DNA of 64,000 nucleotides from Pithys albifrons albifrons. Lineage: Eukaryota > Chordata > Aves > Passeriformes > Thamnophilidae. The DNA lies in assembly GCF_047495875.1 (NCBI RefSeq), contig NC_092463.1, forward strand, positions 9,434,622 to 9,498,621, read 5' to 3'. A program made the position numbers and the translations under genes. The notes below the pieces were generated by a model. It saw nothing but the letters and a program-made list of their open reading frames with translations, made no database searches and was not told where the DNA came from. Numbering within the stretch: position 1 is the stretch's first letter; each line of letters starts with the position of its first letter. Of this stretch, positions 1 through 14,800 are shown piece after piece.

Positions 1-1210
1 GGAAGGTGCAAATCCTCCCCAAAAAACATAGAGAAAGAGCTAACTTAAAGCTTTACCTCCAGCAAAGTACTCTGGAATATGTGTGGGTGAGCTATTCTAA
101 TGGGCCAAATTTTGCTTTTCTCTTCTTTTTGCCTGTGATCTTCTTTTACTCAATCTAGAATTTGTATTTACAGAGGAAGAAGACTTTTTGCTGCTTATTT
201 CCACACACTTTAGCTAAATTCTGCTTTTGGAATGGGAGTGATTTACCTTTTTCAAAATTCTCTCTCTCATGGACTTTCTACCCAGGATCATGTAGATGTG
301 TGTAGTCAAGAGCCATGCCAGGATGCTGTGCTGAATGATGGCCGTTGCATCCTCAGCCCAGTGCCTGTGTCCTCTCACACTCGCAGATCCCAGAACCTGG
401 ACAGCACCACATCCGTAGCTGTCAACCTATGAGAGCTGGAACCCTTACATGTAGTCAGTTTTTTCCTTATTTATCTTTGAATAAGCTTCAGAAATGATTT
501 TCCTCACCTTTAAATTATTTCTTGGCACCAGATCCATGCTTCTGGCTCTACTGGTTAAAGAGCCATGGCTGGATTTACTGCCCTCTCTGACTTTAACCAG
601 CTGTTCAAGGCTACAGTGATTGAACACTGGCTTGTGAACCCAGCTTTTATATTTTTTATACCATATAACTTTTGCTGGTATTTCCCTAATGGCCTGGGAC
701 TGTGCATCATTTTTTACCAGTGAAATAACCACCCATTTATATATTTCTCTTGAGAGACAGCATGATCTGACATTGCCTTTAACCCATAGCAAGGTATTTA
801 ATTTGTTGAACGGGTACTAAGAGGGAACAAACTTATGCAGCACAGTTCATAATAGACAGTAATTTACCAGGTAAATTACTATTCATATCAGAGATGAAGC
901 AGGATTGAAACAATGGCATTTTCATTCCTTTCTTTCTTCTTTTCTTCTGCATAATATTTTTATGCAGTTTATACAATTTAAGATCATATAGTAGCTAAGT
1001 GCTAAACCTTATAATTAACAAGTCAATATGAGGGAAGACCAATATAAAAAGATTTTTTTTTGTGCTGTTTGGGGAAATGAAGCAAATGATAGTGTTAAAA
1101 CATGTCTGTGCACTGAGGAAAGGCATGATCACATATGGATAAAAACAGCCAACTCAGCTTTGCTTCATCTTGCTGGATTCAAGATAACAGCCAGGATTTC
1201 AGCTTGTGCT
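1..1210. other. Unique non-coding DNA, no gene seen
   Basis: AT-rich sequence without a recognisable repeat. The open frames at 232-432 (+) and 445-792 (-) have no domain, no plausible splice context and no low-complexity bias, so I treat them as chance. The only structured item is the short palindrome at 858-880, listed separately. It could be intergenic or intronic. Confidence 0.6.
858..880. repeat. Perfect 11-bp palindrome with 1-nt spacer
   Basis: AGTAATTTACC, a single A, then GGTAAATTACT. The two arms are exact reverse complements. It has the form of a dyad-symmetric binding site and contains an AATTTA/TAAATT core. AT-rich DNA produces such dyads by chance, so no function is claimed. 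Confidence 0.8.
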
Positions 1211-1478
1211 GATCACAGAATGGCTTGGGAGGGAAGGGAGGATCAACCCCTCCTCTTGTCCTCCCTTGCTCCCACCATGGACAGGGACACCTTCTACTAA
1301 ACAAAGTTGTTCAAAGCTCCATCCACCCTGACCTTGGAACCCTTCCAGGTATGGGGTGTCCACAGATTTTATGGTCAACCTGTACCAGTGCCTCACAACT
1401 CTGTGAATAAAGAATTTCCTAGTATCTAATCCAAGCCTACCCTCTGTGAGATTAAAAGCCTTTATCCCTTGTCCTAGT
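1211..1478 (-). mobile_element. CR1 LINE 3' fragment (old, minus strand)
   Basis: Read on the plus strand, this is the antisense of a CR1 3' end. It begins 'atcacagaatggcttggg', continues with 'ccaccatggacagggacacc' and 'gttgttcaaagctcc', then 'accagtgcctcacaact' and 'taaagaatttcc', and ends near 'cttgtcctagtgag'. These blocks occur in the same order in the better-preserved copy at 33598-33876. Several substitutions and small indels mark it as an older insertion. The 3' end of the element lies at 1211, and the copy is strongly 5'-truncated, as is usual for CR1. The upstream limit near 1478 is approximate. Confidence 0.85.
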
Positions 1479-4400
1479 GAGGGTCAGAGTACACACCAGC
1501 AGTATGTACAAAAATCTGAAAACCTGTGTCAGTGGGTTTTCCATGTGTGTCTCCCAGTATTGCTGTCACACTTTCCTCTGCAACACCTTGCAACCCGTTC
1601 TGAGACCAATGTACTGGAAGCTGTGGAGCTTCCCAGAGTCCTCACGGGAAGTGTAACCTGAGTTAACCACAGTGGATGGTACTCAGCATTATGTAGGATT
1701 AGCACTCCCGAGTGTGATCTAAAAGCCACTGAAATCAATCACCAGAATATTCCTGTTCATGTTAGTGGAGCATGTTGCTCTTGGATTGAAATCTCCCACC
1801 AATGTAATTAATTATTCTCTACTAAGGGAGGAAAATGGAAAAGTGAAGATGGCATTTTGTACATCAAGGTCGCACACACCAGTCAGCTCTCAGCATCTTA
1901 AATGGCCCTGTACAGAACTTTTATTCTTTTCCAGACATAAACATGCATGAAGTGTATCACAGCACAGCCTCCTACCTGCCACTCAAGGAGAGTTTTGATC
2001 AAGAGCTGAGAGAAGATGTTTTGTACCTCAGGCAGAGGGGCCATTGGGACACACAGGGGATGAGCACCACCTCTGACCTAAGCAGAATTAGGGGCAGAGG
2101 ACAGAAATTGGGAAGGCTTTTCTGGGCTGACCCCATGGCATATTTCAAATATTGTGATGGTTCCACTCACCCTGCTCTGACCACGTATAATCCTTATTGC
2201 CAGGACTCTCACCCTCACAACCTCCTGATTCTTACATCAATACAGCAGAAAGCACTTTTGCAATCAAAAAAACCTTTATTTGTTTGTTAAATGATCATTT
2301 TCTTGTTTGTTTTAGAAGTGAATCATCTATGTTCTGATTGGAAGCATCAGAAAATCTAAATCACTGCCTAACTTCATGTTTGGGCTCTGAATGAGATTAT
2401 AGTAGATCAGTTTAAGCCAGGTTAGTTCAAATAAAACTGGATAGAACAGTTCTTGAAAAGCAAATAAAATAGTAAAAAAAAAACCTGTTCCTGGTTCAAA
2501 ACTTTCTACCCCTAGAAGGTTTCGAGGAGAATACTTTTCTAAAAGTTTCCAGGAGAATACCTTGCCTGTCTGTGCTAACTCTATCTATTTATTGATTACA
2601 TGAATCATTCAGTTCCTAAAGAGTCAATCCTCTCTGCTCTCCTCCACCCTAATTATGAACAGAAGTCAAGGTGAATCTTTCCATTAACTTCTGTGATCTT
2701 TGGATCACACTGAAACACGATCCTGGGAGTCAGGCATTGCTAATGAGTCCAGGACAATGAGGTTATCTCTGGTCCAGGTATCCCAATACCGGGGCAAAAC
2801 CAGGGCAATGAGACACAGACCTGACACTTACCCTGCACTGAATTTGTTTAGAGGAGCTGTAAATACAATGAAGCCACACATTGCAGACACGAGCTTGGAA
2901 ATGCTTGTTTTATGGTCTTAAGGGAGATTTACACCTTGAAGAAAATAGCTTCTGTAACCAAACAGCAGCCTCTTAATTGTATCACATTATCACTTGATAA
3001 TAGAGCGAGTTAAAAGTGTGACTACAGCAAACAGGAATTTCTGTTTTGCACCAGACCATTTAGAAAGCTCTGTCTTATGTAGGGCATCAGGACTTTTCCA
3101 TGTCACATTCTATTTCCGTCTCTTATTAAGAGAAAAATTGATTTGATGTGCCAAGGGCTTTCCATTTGCATTTCAATTAGAGATTTCAGTGGCTTCTTAG
3201 GTTTTCCAGGCTTTTAAAGGACTAGTATTTCCTATAAAATATTCTGAAGAAAAATATTTAGGGGCTGAGGTGGAATGAAGTTCATTAAAAATAAAGCTTA
3301 TCACAAGGGCTGCCATCCCCACAGTTAAACTCATTGGTAGTTGTTTATATTTCTATTGTTTGTTAAATAAGTAAAGAAAAACTCATTACCAAGAGCTGCA
3401 AAACACTATATGTGAACATACGACTTGTACACTTTTCCATGTCCTAAAGTCTTCATTCACCCCAGCTTATCAGTGAGGGTAATGGAATCTGTGAAGGTTG
3501 TGTGGAAAAGGGTAAAGACGTTGGTAAGGACAATAGAAGTCCAGCTGGGGATGTGGGATTTTGGTATTCCAGCATTAGAGAGCCAGAAAAATCTTCCTTT
3601 GTGGTCAAAACTGAGGTGGAAAACCTGCCTCTTGTGCTCTCTTGTTCAATTACATTTACAAAATTTCAAAATAAACTCTTGGCAAGATTTTGAAAACAAT
3701 TTAAAAAGTCATCTCTCCCAACTTCAGTCCCCACCTCTCTTAACACTGAGCACATATTCTGTGTAGAAACTGCATGTGTAAATCTCAAATCAGGAGACTT
3801 CTCCACACTTTTCTGTGCCAAAGGTAGAGCACCTTTGCTCTCAAAGAAAAAGGTAAAGTTGCAGTTCTTTAACACAGTTTATTTCTCCATCTTTGTGGAA
3901 CTGAGCAGATTTTGTACTAATGATTTTCTTCTCTCCAGAAGGGAATTTTTTACCTGGGTTTTGTTCACTGTGGGGACAGTGCTGCCACCACTTTTCTGCA
4001 TGGCACACACTTTCCCAGCCAGGTCCTTGTGGAACAGCTCTTCCCACTCCCACTCCATCTCCTCTGCCAGAGGAAACTCAGGAAATACAGCCTTGTGCAC
4101 AACAGGAAAGGATTTCCATCCAGTCCATAATTCATTCTGCTATTTCCATGTACTGCACATGCCCTTTCCTACCACTGGAAAGGAAATTAAATAATTACAG
4201 TGCTTGCAAGAAACATGCTTTATGGCTTACATTTATGATAAAATTATGGAGCTGTTATGATGAAATATTCCATCAATACATTAAAACAAAGCAAAATAAG
4301 TGTGGCAGTAAAAATCTCTTATTGTCCTTGTTTCATTCCTATTGTTTTTTCTTTGTTTTTTTTGTGTCTTTATTAAAATATTTCTGTTACAATACCTGCT

Positions 4401-5827
4401 TTAATGCTCTATTGTTTTTATAATGGTATGATTTTTATTGTAATATCACCTCTAATTTAATATCTTTTTCCATTATATGTGAATTGCTATTAAAATGGAA
4501 TTGCTGTTGTAATGGATGTAATACCTTTGTAGAAAGTTTTAAGAGCCATTACTACTAAATAATTACAAAAGAAAAGTCAGGAAATGCCATGAGGAAGAGG
4601 AAAATCCTATCAAAACAGGAACTGTTTGTGATAAAGACAAGCAAGATCAAATAGCCAAAGAGCCTGGTGACTTGCAACTAAGGAAAAATATCCTAGGGAG
4701 GCAACCCAAGAGAGAGATGCCACTGGAACCTAGGCTGGGCATCCTTTCTGCTTGATTCTTCATGTGAAATCAGAAGAGCAGGATGGAGCAATGGTTGCCT
4801 GCTCCCCGACTATCATGAAATGCCCACCCAGGCTCTGATTTCCTGGTGATGGTCCCTTCAGAGTGCAGTGCGTAAAGGCAAAAGCTGCCTCTGTCTAGTG
4901 AGAAAGGGGTTTGTGGAAGAGACAACTCACTTACTTATTTCACTTCTACTGTTACTAATGCTGTATTGCCTATGCCCCTTTGGAAAACCCTTTGAGGGTC
5001 TCTTCTTCCTCCCTGGATGTTGGTCTGCTAATTCAAGGTGATTTTTTATTGTCTCTAACAGAAACAGCAAAAGTTACACTGAAGTATCCTCACCAAAGAA
5101 AGCAGTTGGTGCACATCTGATTAAGGGAGCTCTGCACATTCTAACACAAAAATCTGCAGAACACTAATCTGAAGGTGCAGATGTCCGGAAAAAAGGGAAC
5201 ATGTCCAAAAAGCTGAGCCTAACTTCACTGAAGTACCTTTAGCTATGGATTTACATACCTAATCTGAGACAGTCATATTTAACAGTAGCTTCTCCTATCA
5301 AATGTGCCATGTTTTAGTGAAATAATAGTAATAAAATAAATTGATGGCTTTAAAAGTTTTACAGATCACCCAGATAAGACATGGATACATTTTATTTTTC
5401 ATGTGGCATTTTGAGGGAGGAATAAAACCCCTTATGTTCACACAGTTCTCCTTTGAATCATTGAAACATATGGTAGCAGATTTATGGCAGTTTATCAGAA
5501 GATTTGTATATACATAGATACAAACTAAATATGTATGTAAAACTGTAACTAGTTCTTTTGCACTCCAGTTGAAATTTATCTCAGGGTGGATCTGCAATTT
5601 CCAGAGAGTGAATTATAGTTTGAATTCCGAGTGACAGAACTCACTGCATTGGCTATCCCCCGTATCTAAGGACAATGCATTTTAATCTCAGCATCTCTCC
5701 AGGGTGGTGTAAATTAAAAGGAAAAGAAAGAAAAACTCAAACACAAAAACCCAAACCCCCTGAAACCAGTGTGATGAATTTCTATGATCTTATCTTTGCA
5801 AAGCGTTTTCTTTTTGGCAGGGTAGGG
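1479..5827. other. Unique non-coding DNA, no gene seen
   Basis: No recognisable repeat or exon. A small imperfect direct repeat lies at about 2516-2564 (two versions of 'aGTTTCcAGGAGAATACCTT'). Bases 3835-4423 are open in several frames on both strands, including a 167-codon plus-strand frame at 3920-4423. Its C-terminal third is a run of hydrophobic residues from T-rich DNA, and nothing in it matches a known domain, so I do not call a gene. Confidence 0.55.
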
Positions 5828-5862
5828 TTTGTTTTTTTTTTTTTTGTTTGGTTTTTTTTTTG
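5828..5862. repeat. T-rich low-complexity tract
   Basis: Two T runs of about 14 and 11 are separated by GTTTGG. It is a simple mononucleotide-type repeat, possibly the reverse complement of an old poly(A) tail. No attached element could be recognised. Confidence 0.85.
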
Positions 5863-8800
5863 CTTCAGCAGATAATACGAGAATTCAATCATTGTTTTCC
5901 AAAGTACATATTATTTGCAACAGTGTGGTCTGGACGATTGCCTTTTTCAAAGAGCAGGACAATATTTCAGCTAACAGGGTGGAAATCAATAGCAAAAGAT
6001 TAAAGCTCAAAGGATGAACAAGTGCATGTATACCAAAGGAGAAAGTGACAGTGAGAGCTGCCTTTAAGTGATAGCAGGTGCACCCCTGGCCAAAGAGGAG
6101 AAGAACGAAGAGAGTCTCTTCAATTAGCTCATTGCTGTGCTCCTGACAGACACGGCTTTGTTCTTGGCTTTGAAGGATTCTTTCTTTTCTTCTGATAGGT
6201 TTGCAGCAACTCCCTACCCATTTCTTCTTGCTGCTTGATCCCATATTCCAGCCAAGCCCTGGTCAGTCTGTTATCCTGTCTAATGACTTCTTGCTAACCA
6301 CATTCTGACTGAAAATCAGTTTAGCTGCCCTAGTATCGCAGAATAATTTCATGCCTCCCCAATTCATGCCAGGGCTCCCATATGTGTGATAGTGGTGCCA
6401 AGGTGATTTGTTGCACCTCTTAACCTAATATCTTAGCTCTCCACAAATACTAAGGTACATTTATCAGAGTCAAATAAGCAAACTATCAGCTAGAAATTAT
6501 TAGGAAGAAAAGAGAACCAAATGATACGCAGACACATGCTGAGTACTGTGTGCAGTTTGGCTCTGCTCATCTGTAAAAAGCTGGAAAAAGGCAGCACAGA
6601 TACCCAGATGCATGGGGGCTCCCACATAAGAAATGGTCACACAGACTAGGATGCTGCAGTTCAGAGAAGGTTTGGTCTAGGTAAGATATAACTAGAGATT
6701 ATAAAACAAGAATGCACAGGGTAACTAGGGAGGAACTGCTCTTTACTTCTCCCAGCTGGGGAGCAGCAATCTGATCAGCAGGTTTGGAAGAACAATAAAA
6801 AAAATATTTCCCAGTCTGCACTTAATCTGAGAAACTCCTCTTTGCAATACATTGTGGATGCTGAAAGTTTACAGGCTACGAACTCTGACGGGATAAATTC
6901 ATGGATGAATAGAAGTGCTTCAGCACTAAGTGCCAGCTGCTGAGAGTGTGCTGTAAAAAGCACTTCTGCCCTTGTGTTCTGGCATCAGAGGTCAGAGAGG
7001 GGGTCTGGGACCAGTCAGCCTCCAGTCCTTATGGTACAGTTGTGTTTATGTGAACACAACTCTGTGTGTAGCCTTGATTCTCCATCTGCTGCCTAGGGTG
7101 GGCCTGGAGACCTCTATCTACAGCCCTCCATCTCTGTTCCTCCAGCTCTCCTCTCACACTGGTGAGGGATCATGCTCACAGTTCTTCTTGTTTTGAGAAA
7201 TTATGATACATGAGCAAATCCACACTGTTAGCCCAGGGTAAATTCAGGTGGTGGGATTTACAGCATAGGCTAAAATAGACTGAATTACTTTGTGCTTGTC
7301 CCCTCTGGAAGTTTGCGTACAGATCATTGCTGGGGATCTGCTGGTGCACAGGACACTGTGAAGATGCACTGAAGTCAGTACATACCTGAGTATATAGAGA
7401 GGGTGTATGCAGAGAGGAAGAGAAGAGGGAGAAAGAGGGAGGGACAGAGACTTTTGGCCACTGGCATGCTTTCATGGAGAAACATGGGTATCACAGTCTT
7501 GACAGCTTGACTTAGTTTTGAGGCTGGGATGAGCAATTGCCTTGACAAATTGTGCTTGTCAAACTGAACAGGCCCCTTTGCCAGCCTGTTCCTACACAGT
7601 CCTCTATTCCACCATCCTAGTCTCACTGACTGTCCTTCACTGTCACTGAGTTGCTGTCACTCTTGTCTGAGAAAGTGAAAATATGCCGGCATTGATCCCA
7701 TACACACTCATAACACTTCTGACTTCCAAAGACCACAGAGAATTTTAACCCCTACATGGAAGTGAATTGCATTTGATGCATATTTAGAGCCCATCTCTTG
7801 CCTCAGGAACAGGCACCTTTGCCAGAATTTAGTTCCTCTGCTGTGCTGGCTGTGAGCAGAACAGGATTCCCAATATGCCCCTTTTAAATGAGGTTCAGCT
7901 AAGGTTCTGACTGTAAGCAAGTCTCTGACTGTGATGGCAGAGGTTTTGTTTTGACTGAAACAGTGGATTATTTTTCAGGATGCAAAAAACCCCATCCTGG
8001 TATGTATAATATATTTGGTTCAGTTGCATAGGTTGAGAATTAATATATTTATTCCAAAATGATGGTGGTAATTCTGTAGTCTGTGGATTCAGAAAAAAAA
8101 AAAGGTATAAACTATCCCCAAGTCCAGCTACAAGTCTGGAATTTGCCACACTGCCAGGATTAGGAGCTAAGTTTAGCAAGTTGAAGCCTTAAGTCTAGCT
8201 ATTTCGAGATAATTCTAGCAAGACCCCTCTGATTACTTTGCTTCTGAATGAAATTAAATAAATTAGAGAACTTCCCAGTGAATTTAAATAAATAAAAGAA
8301 CCTCTGCAATGGGAACATCATCTTCTCCATATCAGCTTGATTGAAGCCCAGTGTGACATCTTTTACTTCCTCTATGTCCCTGTACCTGCAGTGAGGTTCT
8401 GGAGGAAGATGGCTCTGCTTCCCTCAGTCAACATTCATGTCCAGGACACCTTTGCCACTTCATGTGACAGGAAGGTTGCTTTGGCCCTTGCTCCAATTCC
8501 TTCTGTTAATGGGTAATGATGCCCAGAAGAATTTCTTTACTGTCTGACCTGGGTGCCTGCTTTGTTTTCCTGAGCCATGCAAAGAGACAGAAAATATGAG
8601 GCTGGGATGTCTGCCTGGTGATTTCCATTCAGATGAGGGGAAGCAGCAATAGTAGCAAAGTATCAAGGAGGTGGGACAACACAGTAGCACCAAGGGATGT
8701 CTTGACTGTTCTGACAGGTCTCTGGGACTCTAGAAGTAGCAGCAGACTTGTAGGCTCAAAATTCTTGAAGTATACTTAATTTAATGGTGACAAGGAAGAT

Positions 8801-11800
8801 GGTGTCACAGCACCAGAGAACCCACATCAGTGCTGAAGCCAAACCAGAAGTCTGGTAGAAAAAAATGCAACTGCAGGGAGCCACTGCTGAAAAGCTGTGG
8901 ATAAATCCCTGAGTCTGTGTAACATCTGGTGGGAAATAAACTGGTCAGGGGATGGAGGGACAGGTTTTGACAGCCCTTTCCAGCCTTAAGCTCTAGGAAC
9001 TCAGCCTACATACAATTCCTTTAGAAATGCGAAGATAGAAATGCTCCACATCAGGTTCAATAGCAGAGTGACGGGGTTGTCATCATACTCTGAGCCTCAT
9101 CTAAAGTCAGGAGCAAGGTAAAAATCTTGAACAAGCTGCTGTTCATAGGCATACTGGTAAAGGTGTGTAATTTTCTGCAAGGGGAAACCATTTGGATGAA
9201 CTTCTTTTTTTTTCCCCCCAACATAAATTCACACTTACCATATCAAAGGCAGCAGCATACATACGATCCTCTTTTTCCAGCCACAGGAGAGAAGCACCTG
9301 TGAGTAGAAACCCACAAACGCTAGATGGCCAGAACCTCCTTTATTGCTCAGTAGTACCCTCTAACTTCTGCTTTTTATGACCAAAACAAGATTCATGGGC
9401 TCCTAATCCCAGTTAGCTTTACTGAAGAAGTGAAAGGTTGATGTTGCCAATAAATGGCACTAATGCCCATTGCACATCAATGATACAGAAATGGAAGCCA
9501 TAAAAAATTTTTGAAGGGCTGAAAGGAAATAAGACTGTAGTTTAGGAAAGGGCAAAGTGCAGCTACACAGGGCACTCAGAAATAAAAGTCCATCTGTATT
9601 TTTCTCTGTGAATTATGAACTGGTGTAATGATGCCACAGGAATTCTGACGTGCCTCTGGCTTTCAGGCATTTTAGTTCTATTCCTGTAGTTTTGACTCTG
9701 TAAACTTGTTCCAGAATTTTTTTGCACTATATGCAAGGAGAAAAGAGTGGGAGGAGAGTCACACTCACTTTGTGTTCTCTCACATTACTCTCCCTTTCCA
9801 CCTCTAAAATGTAGTTTTATGTCGCAAGTTAAAAGTTGAAAGTTTGTGACTGGTGTATGACACAAAAGTTCAGGAAATAAAAATAATTACAAGTTAGCGA
9901 AATAATTATGCTTAGTGGGGGTTTTCTTGAGTTTTTGGATTGGTTCTTTGTTAAATTCTGCTAACTGGGATCTTTCTCCAAAATTTTCCAGAATTGGTAT
10001 CTGGTTGCATTTCTTACTACATACATTTCCACTATCTTGTCTGACCCAATATTAATTTACTTTTATTTTATGCACGTGCAGTGGCATTGACTGATAAGAT
10101 CTGCTGAAGGCAAAACAGTAAAAGCTGGCTGAAGGAAAAAAAATAGGGTAACTATTAGGATTCGGGTTACAAAACTGCCTCCTTGGGGCCTCAGGAATCA
10201 AATTCTCATTTATGTAAGAGGACAGATGCTAATGTCACTCCACTTTGGCACCTCATGTACTTTGCTAATTTTGGTGCAATGTTTCTCTCCTGCTCAGAGG
10301 TCTCCCGTATTGACATGAGATGAGTTCTCATTTGCTTCTGGTGGCTGTGCTGGACACAGCCCCCTTTGACTGTCTCAAGTCCTTGGAGAGTCACTGCATG
10401 TGGTACTTCATGCTGGGAGAAGTTCATGTGGAACTTGACTTCTGATGGCCAACTCCAAAATCCAACGATTTCCACACAATTTCCCTGTCAGAAAAAAAGA
10501 AAGTACAGCTATCAGAAAAAACTATTTCACCGCTGAGACACTGGGTATTTGAATGTTAACCAGCTTGGAAACACAGTGAAGTCCCTGTGACCTTCTGATA
10601 CTATAAACTGCAGCACCTACATCATATGAGAAAAGTAGCATCTGCAGCCTGATTCAGGTAACTGGGCTCTCACCCTGTTTTTCTTCTGGCCCCACAGTAC
10701 TTCTCGCCCCTCATAACTCAGCAGCAGGAGGTGAATTCAGAGCCTTGTACTGACAACAGCCCAGAAGCAAAAGACACACATCCAGCAACCTGAAGAACAA
10801 AACATGCCACTGGTATTTATTAACATACCCTTGTAAATCAAAACAGTCTGCCTGTCTGGTGTCTTGTCCAGAAATTATTGCCTCATTCATCTTAGCCATA
10901 TTAAGCAGATCACATTTATCAAGGTGGCATAAAAAGAGATACATAAAGACTATTCCTGGACAATAGTTACATGTAGGTATCATGCCTGCAGCAATTGCCC
11001 AGTTTGCAGGGATGCACAAGTTGTTTAACATTGCCATATTGTATAGAAGGGGAGGGAAAAGGTGCTTAGAATCTCTGTGTAGGTGTTCAGGCAGGGATAC
11101 AAAAAATGTGAAACTCAGAGAAACTTCAAAACTTAGGTCAAAATAAGCACAGGCTGAAACACTCTGAATGCAAGGACCTTATTATAATTGTGTGAATATT
11201 TTAGTAAATATTTTGTGCAACTGCATCAGGTAGTAACAATATCCTCTCTATCCTCCAAGTATATTTCTATGAAATACTGGGAACAGGGAGCTGTACTATA
11301 TGTGCATTGTCAGAAACACCTAGAATAGACTTTGTTTTCTGCCATTCACTCATTTGTTAGAGCAGTCATCATCAATACTTTAATTTGGATAAACTTCTAG
11401 CAGGGCACAGGCTGTATCTCTTTGGATCCAGCTGCCAAGCACTTGCCCATTCTTGGCTGTCTGGTAGTCAGGAGTCTTTTCATCTTCCTGAATTAAGACA
11501 TGGACATTTGTCCACCAACCACATTGCACAGTCAGTAGATTCAGGGCAATTATTTGAAAATCTCTGGTTTTTTGTTTGTTTTTTTTTTTTACCATTTGGG
11601 GGTTATCTTCAAAATTCAATGCAAGTAAATTTTAAATGGTTGACACAAAGTCCACAAAGTAAAATTATATTTCTTTTCCCACGATTGGTATAAGGTCTAG
11701 TACATAGCAGGATTCTATCAGAGTAGTATATTATTGTGCTGGGCTGTGTACAGACACCCAGGGAGTCCCTGCCTCTGGAAGTTCCCACACCTAGGGACAG

Positions 11801-14800
11801 TCTTCTTGATAAAGAATTTATAGGCTAATCAGAAAAAAAACAGAGGAAGATTGGGAACTGGGGATAGCAGATTGTCATGAACACATAATCAGTAGAGCTC
11901 ATTCACAGAGAAAGTCTGTCAAACTATTTAAATTATCTTTTTTAATTAAAAACATATGAAAATGGGTCTTTCAAATAGGTGTTTTAAAAAATAGTTGTTT
12001 AAAAAAATCCATCTTTTTTATATGCTTTTTTGAAAAAAAAGTTTCACCATGAAACCAAAACATAAAACTTCTGCTCCTTTCCAAGATGGTACAAATCACA
12101 CATGTAAGAAGACATGTTAATGAGTATTTTTAAATACAGTATTTTGGAAATTTTCCCTTTAGACTTGTGGAATATTTTTACCTGTCCTTTCTTTTTTTTA
12201 CCCACTTCAATATCCGAAGCCCCTCTTTGACCTAGTCACTATCTATATGTGTTGGATGACAGAACAAATGTTAAAAACCTTTAAATATTCACAGACAGAT
12301 TTTCCATATGTCACTGTCATAATCTTAAGGCCTAGGAACCAGCAAACCTCTAGAGCTTTCTGGTGATAGTTGTATTGTTAGAAATCTAAACATCCCAGAC
12401 ACCCAAGACAGGTGTTTCTGGTGATGGTGGGAAAAGCTATTATATCTTAAAACACTCCCTTCTCTGTTCTATATAATGCTCAAATAAATTGTCAAAGCAG
12501 AACAAGTTGGGGAACTAATTACAGCACAAAGGCACTTGTGTGTATGTCTGCTGTTCTGGGACATTCCTGTGAACTGGATTGTTTCTTAAAGGAAAACTCC
12601 ACTTCAACAAGAGAGGATGAGAATTTTTGATTTAATATTTTCTATATTAGACTGAGAACTAGATAGTAAAATTGAATGTGTGAGTGTCTCCAAGTGTAGG
12701 AGGAAGGCAATCCTGTCTTCTGAAAGCTGATAGTACCAGAGAGGGGATGCAGGAGATGGAGGGTCAACTCCTTGCTCTGAACCTGCAGAGATCCCAGCCA
12801 ATGCTTGGGCTGTGGAGCCAGCCTCACATGTGGATCTTGTGGTAGTTTTCTCAACAAGCAATCCCCAAGAAAGGTTAGAGAAAGGCAAGAGTTGGCTTTG
12901 TAGGCCATTTGCTGTGTTACATCTGCTGAGTTATAGCTGTTGTAGTTCCTCTATCACCCTATATCACTGTGGGTGATGTTTCCAAGCGCATTGAAACCTG
13001 CAGGTGTACACCCACTAGGGGAGTGGGGGAAAAGACAGGACAAGAGAAAGCTTAGAAAAGAGAAGGAATTTATTAGGTCTAATTGCATGAAACATGCATG
13101 TTATATGTAGTGTATATAAACATGATATATACAGAGTGGTGGATAGCTATTCTCCAAGGCCACTGTATACGACCAGAAGAAACAAGGAAGGAATTCATTT
13201 AAATGGAGAGAGATAAAAACACTACAACAGGCTGCTGAGAACTGGGGAGTCTCTTTTGCAGAAGAGGTTATGATATAAGCAGAACAACTATGCTGTGAAG
13301 GATTTTCAGAGACTGGTGAACCTCTTTTCAGCAACAGTCTTCACCAGAGGATCTCCTGAAGCTCCTTCTGACACATCACTTCTACTTCTTGATGTTTTGT
13401 GATTTTTCTTTCTTTCTTTTTTTTATTTGTTAACCCCGCCAGCAGATCACTGCATTTCGAAGTTCCAGATCAGTCTAGCATTTGCCCACAAAGTAGGGAG
13501 AAGATGCTAAATACCACTAGAGCCTGCTTGCTAAAGTGTGATACCAAACAGCTACCTGGCTCCTGACCCTGAGCTGAGCCTGCCCTGGGCTGTGCCATGG
13601 GGATGCTTCCCCAGCTTCAGTGCCTCTGCACTGCATCCACATGGCTCAGTTACACTGCGTGTAGGAGGGGAGGGAAGCAACAAATATGTTTTCTAGGTGT
13701 GTCCACAGCAAATAAATCACCGTGTATGAATTATGGAGTGAGATGGGGTACACAGCATGATACTGCTGTTATAAATGCCAGTGTTATTAGTTATGCCGGG
13801 ATGCTAGAGGAGACAAATCAGTGTGGATGGAGTGTGGATGTGTGGTACGAAGATTAGGTATGATGGATTATGTTTGCCTGTCTCTGAGTCTGCAGTGCTG
13901 TCTGAGACCTGTGTGTGGTCAGGCAGCTCCACAGCCAGAGAGGCAAAACCCACTGGTGTAGCACAGGAAATTTGGTGGTGTTATGTGCATGGCCATGTTG
14001 GGATGGGCAGATTCGTCCTTATTTGTTATATCCTGCTGCTTCTGAGCAACCAGTGGAATTCAAAATGCAAGCCTGTGCAGCAGCACTTCTCTCAGGGGTG
14101 GCTGTGAGTAACTGACAAGTATAAATTGTAGCCTCTGCAGGCAGTTAGAGGTCTATGGAAATAAGAGATATCATAACATGAAAATGAAGGTCAGTTACAA
14201 TGTTGTGACCACGGAGTGATGGTCCAGTGTATTACAGGGTCTTTAGGAACTAGTAGAAGTACTCAGTGTTTTGCAGCCATCAAGGGTGAGAGGGCTGTTC
14301 AAAAATGCCTGTGAGAACCAGCGATGTCTGTAGGGTGGGACAGAGCCACAAGATCCCTCAGGAGGTTTGTCTCTCTACAGCTGTCAGGCAGAAGCGATTT
14401 GCTTCAGGTGTTTTTCACTGTAGTATAACTCTCTGGGATATAACAAATATTGAATAGGAGATTTGGAGGGAACTCAAGAGCTTCCCTTGGTAATAAAATC
14501 TCAGTTTTTCTGTGATCCTTATATTCAAACTGTGGTAAAATTATAAATATTGTCTTATTTCCATGGACCCAAACACAGCTTATTTTCAAGAGGTTATTTC
14601 AGTAAACTATAACAGAATAAAAGTATAAAAACAGAAAAAGCAATAGAGCATTTACATAGATCTCATTACAAAAACACAGCCTATTGTTCAGCCACAGAGA
14701 TACACTTCTAATTTTTTTTGTTTGTTTCTGTGTTCAAAGAAAAAGTCACAACCTTGGGGAGGAGAGTTTGCGCATTTTTCCAAATTGTTCAGAGGTAAAA

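Noticed and set aside
3835..4423. Region open in several frames on both strands, including a 167-codon frame
   Set aside because: The C-terminal part is a translation of T-rich DNA, and no frame shows a family signature. Openness in several frames at once reflects low stop-codon density, not coding.
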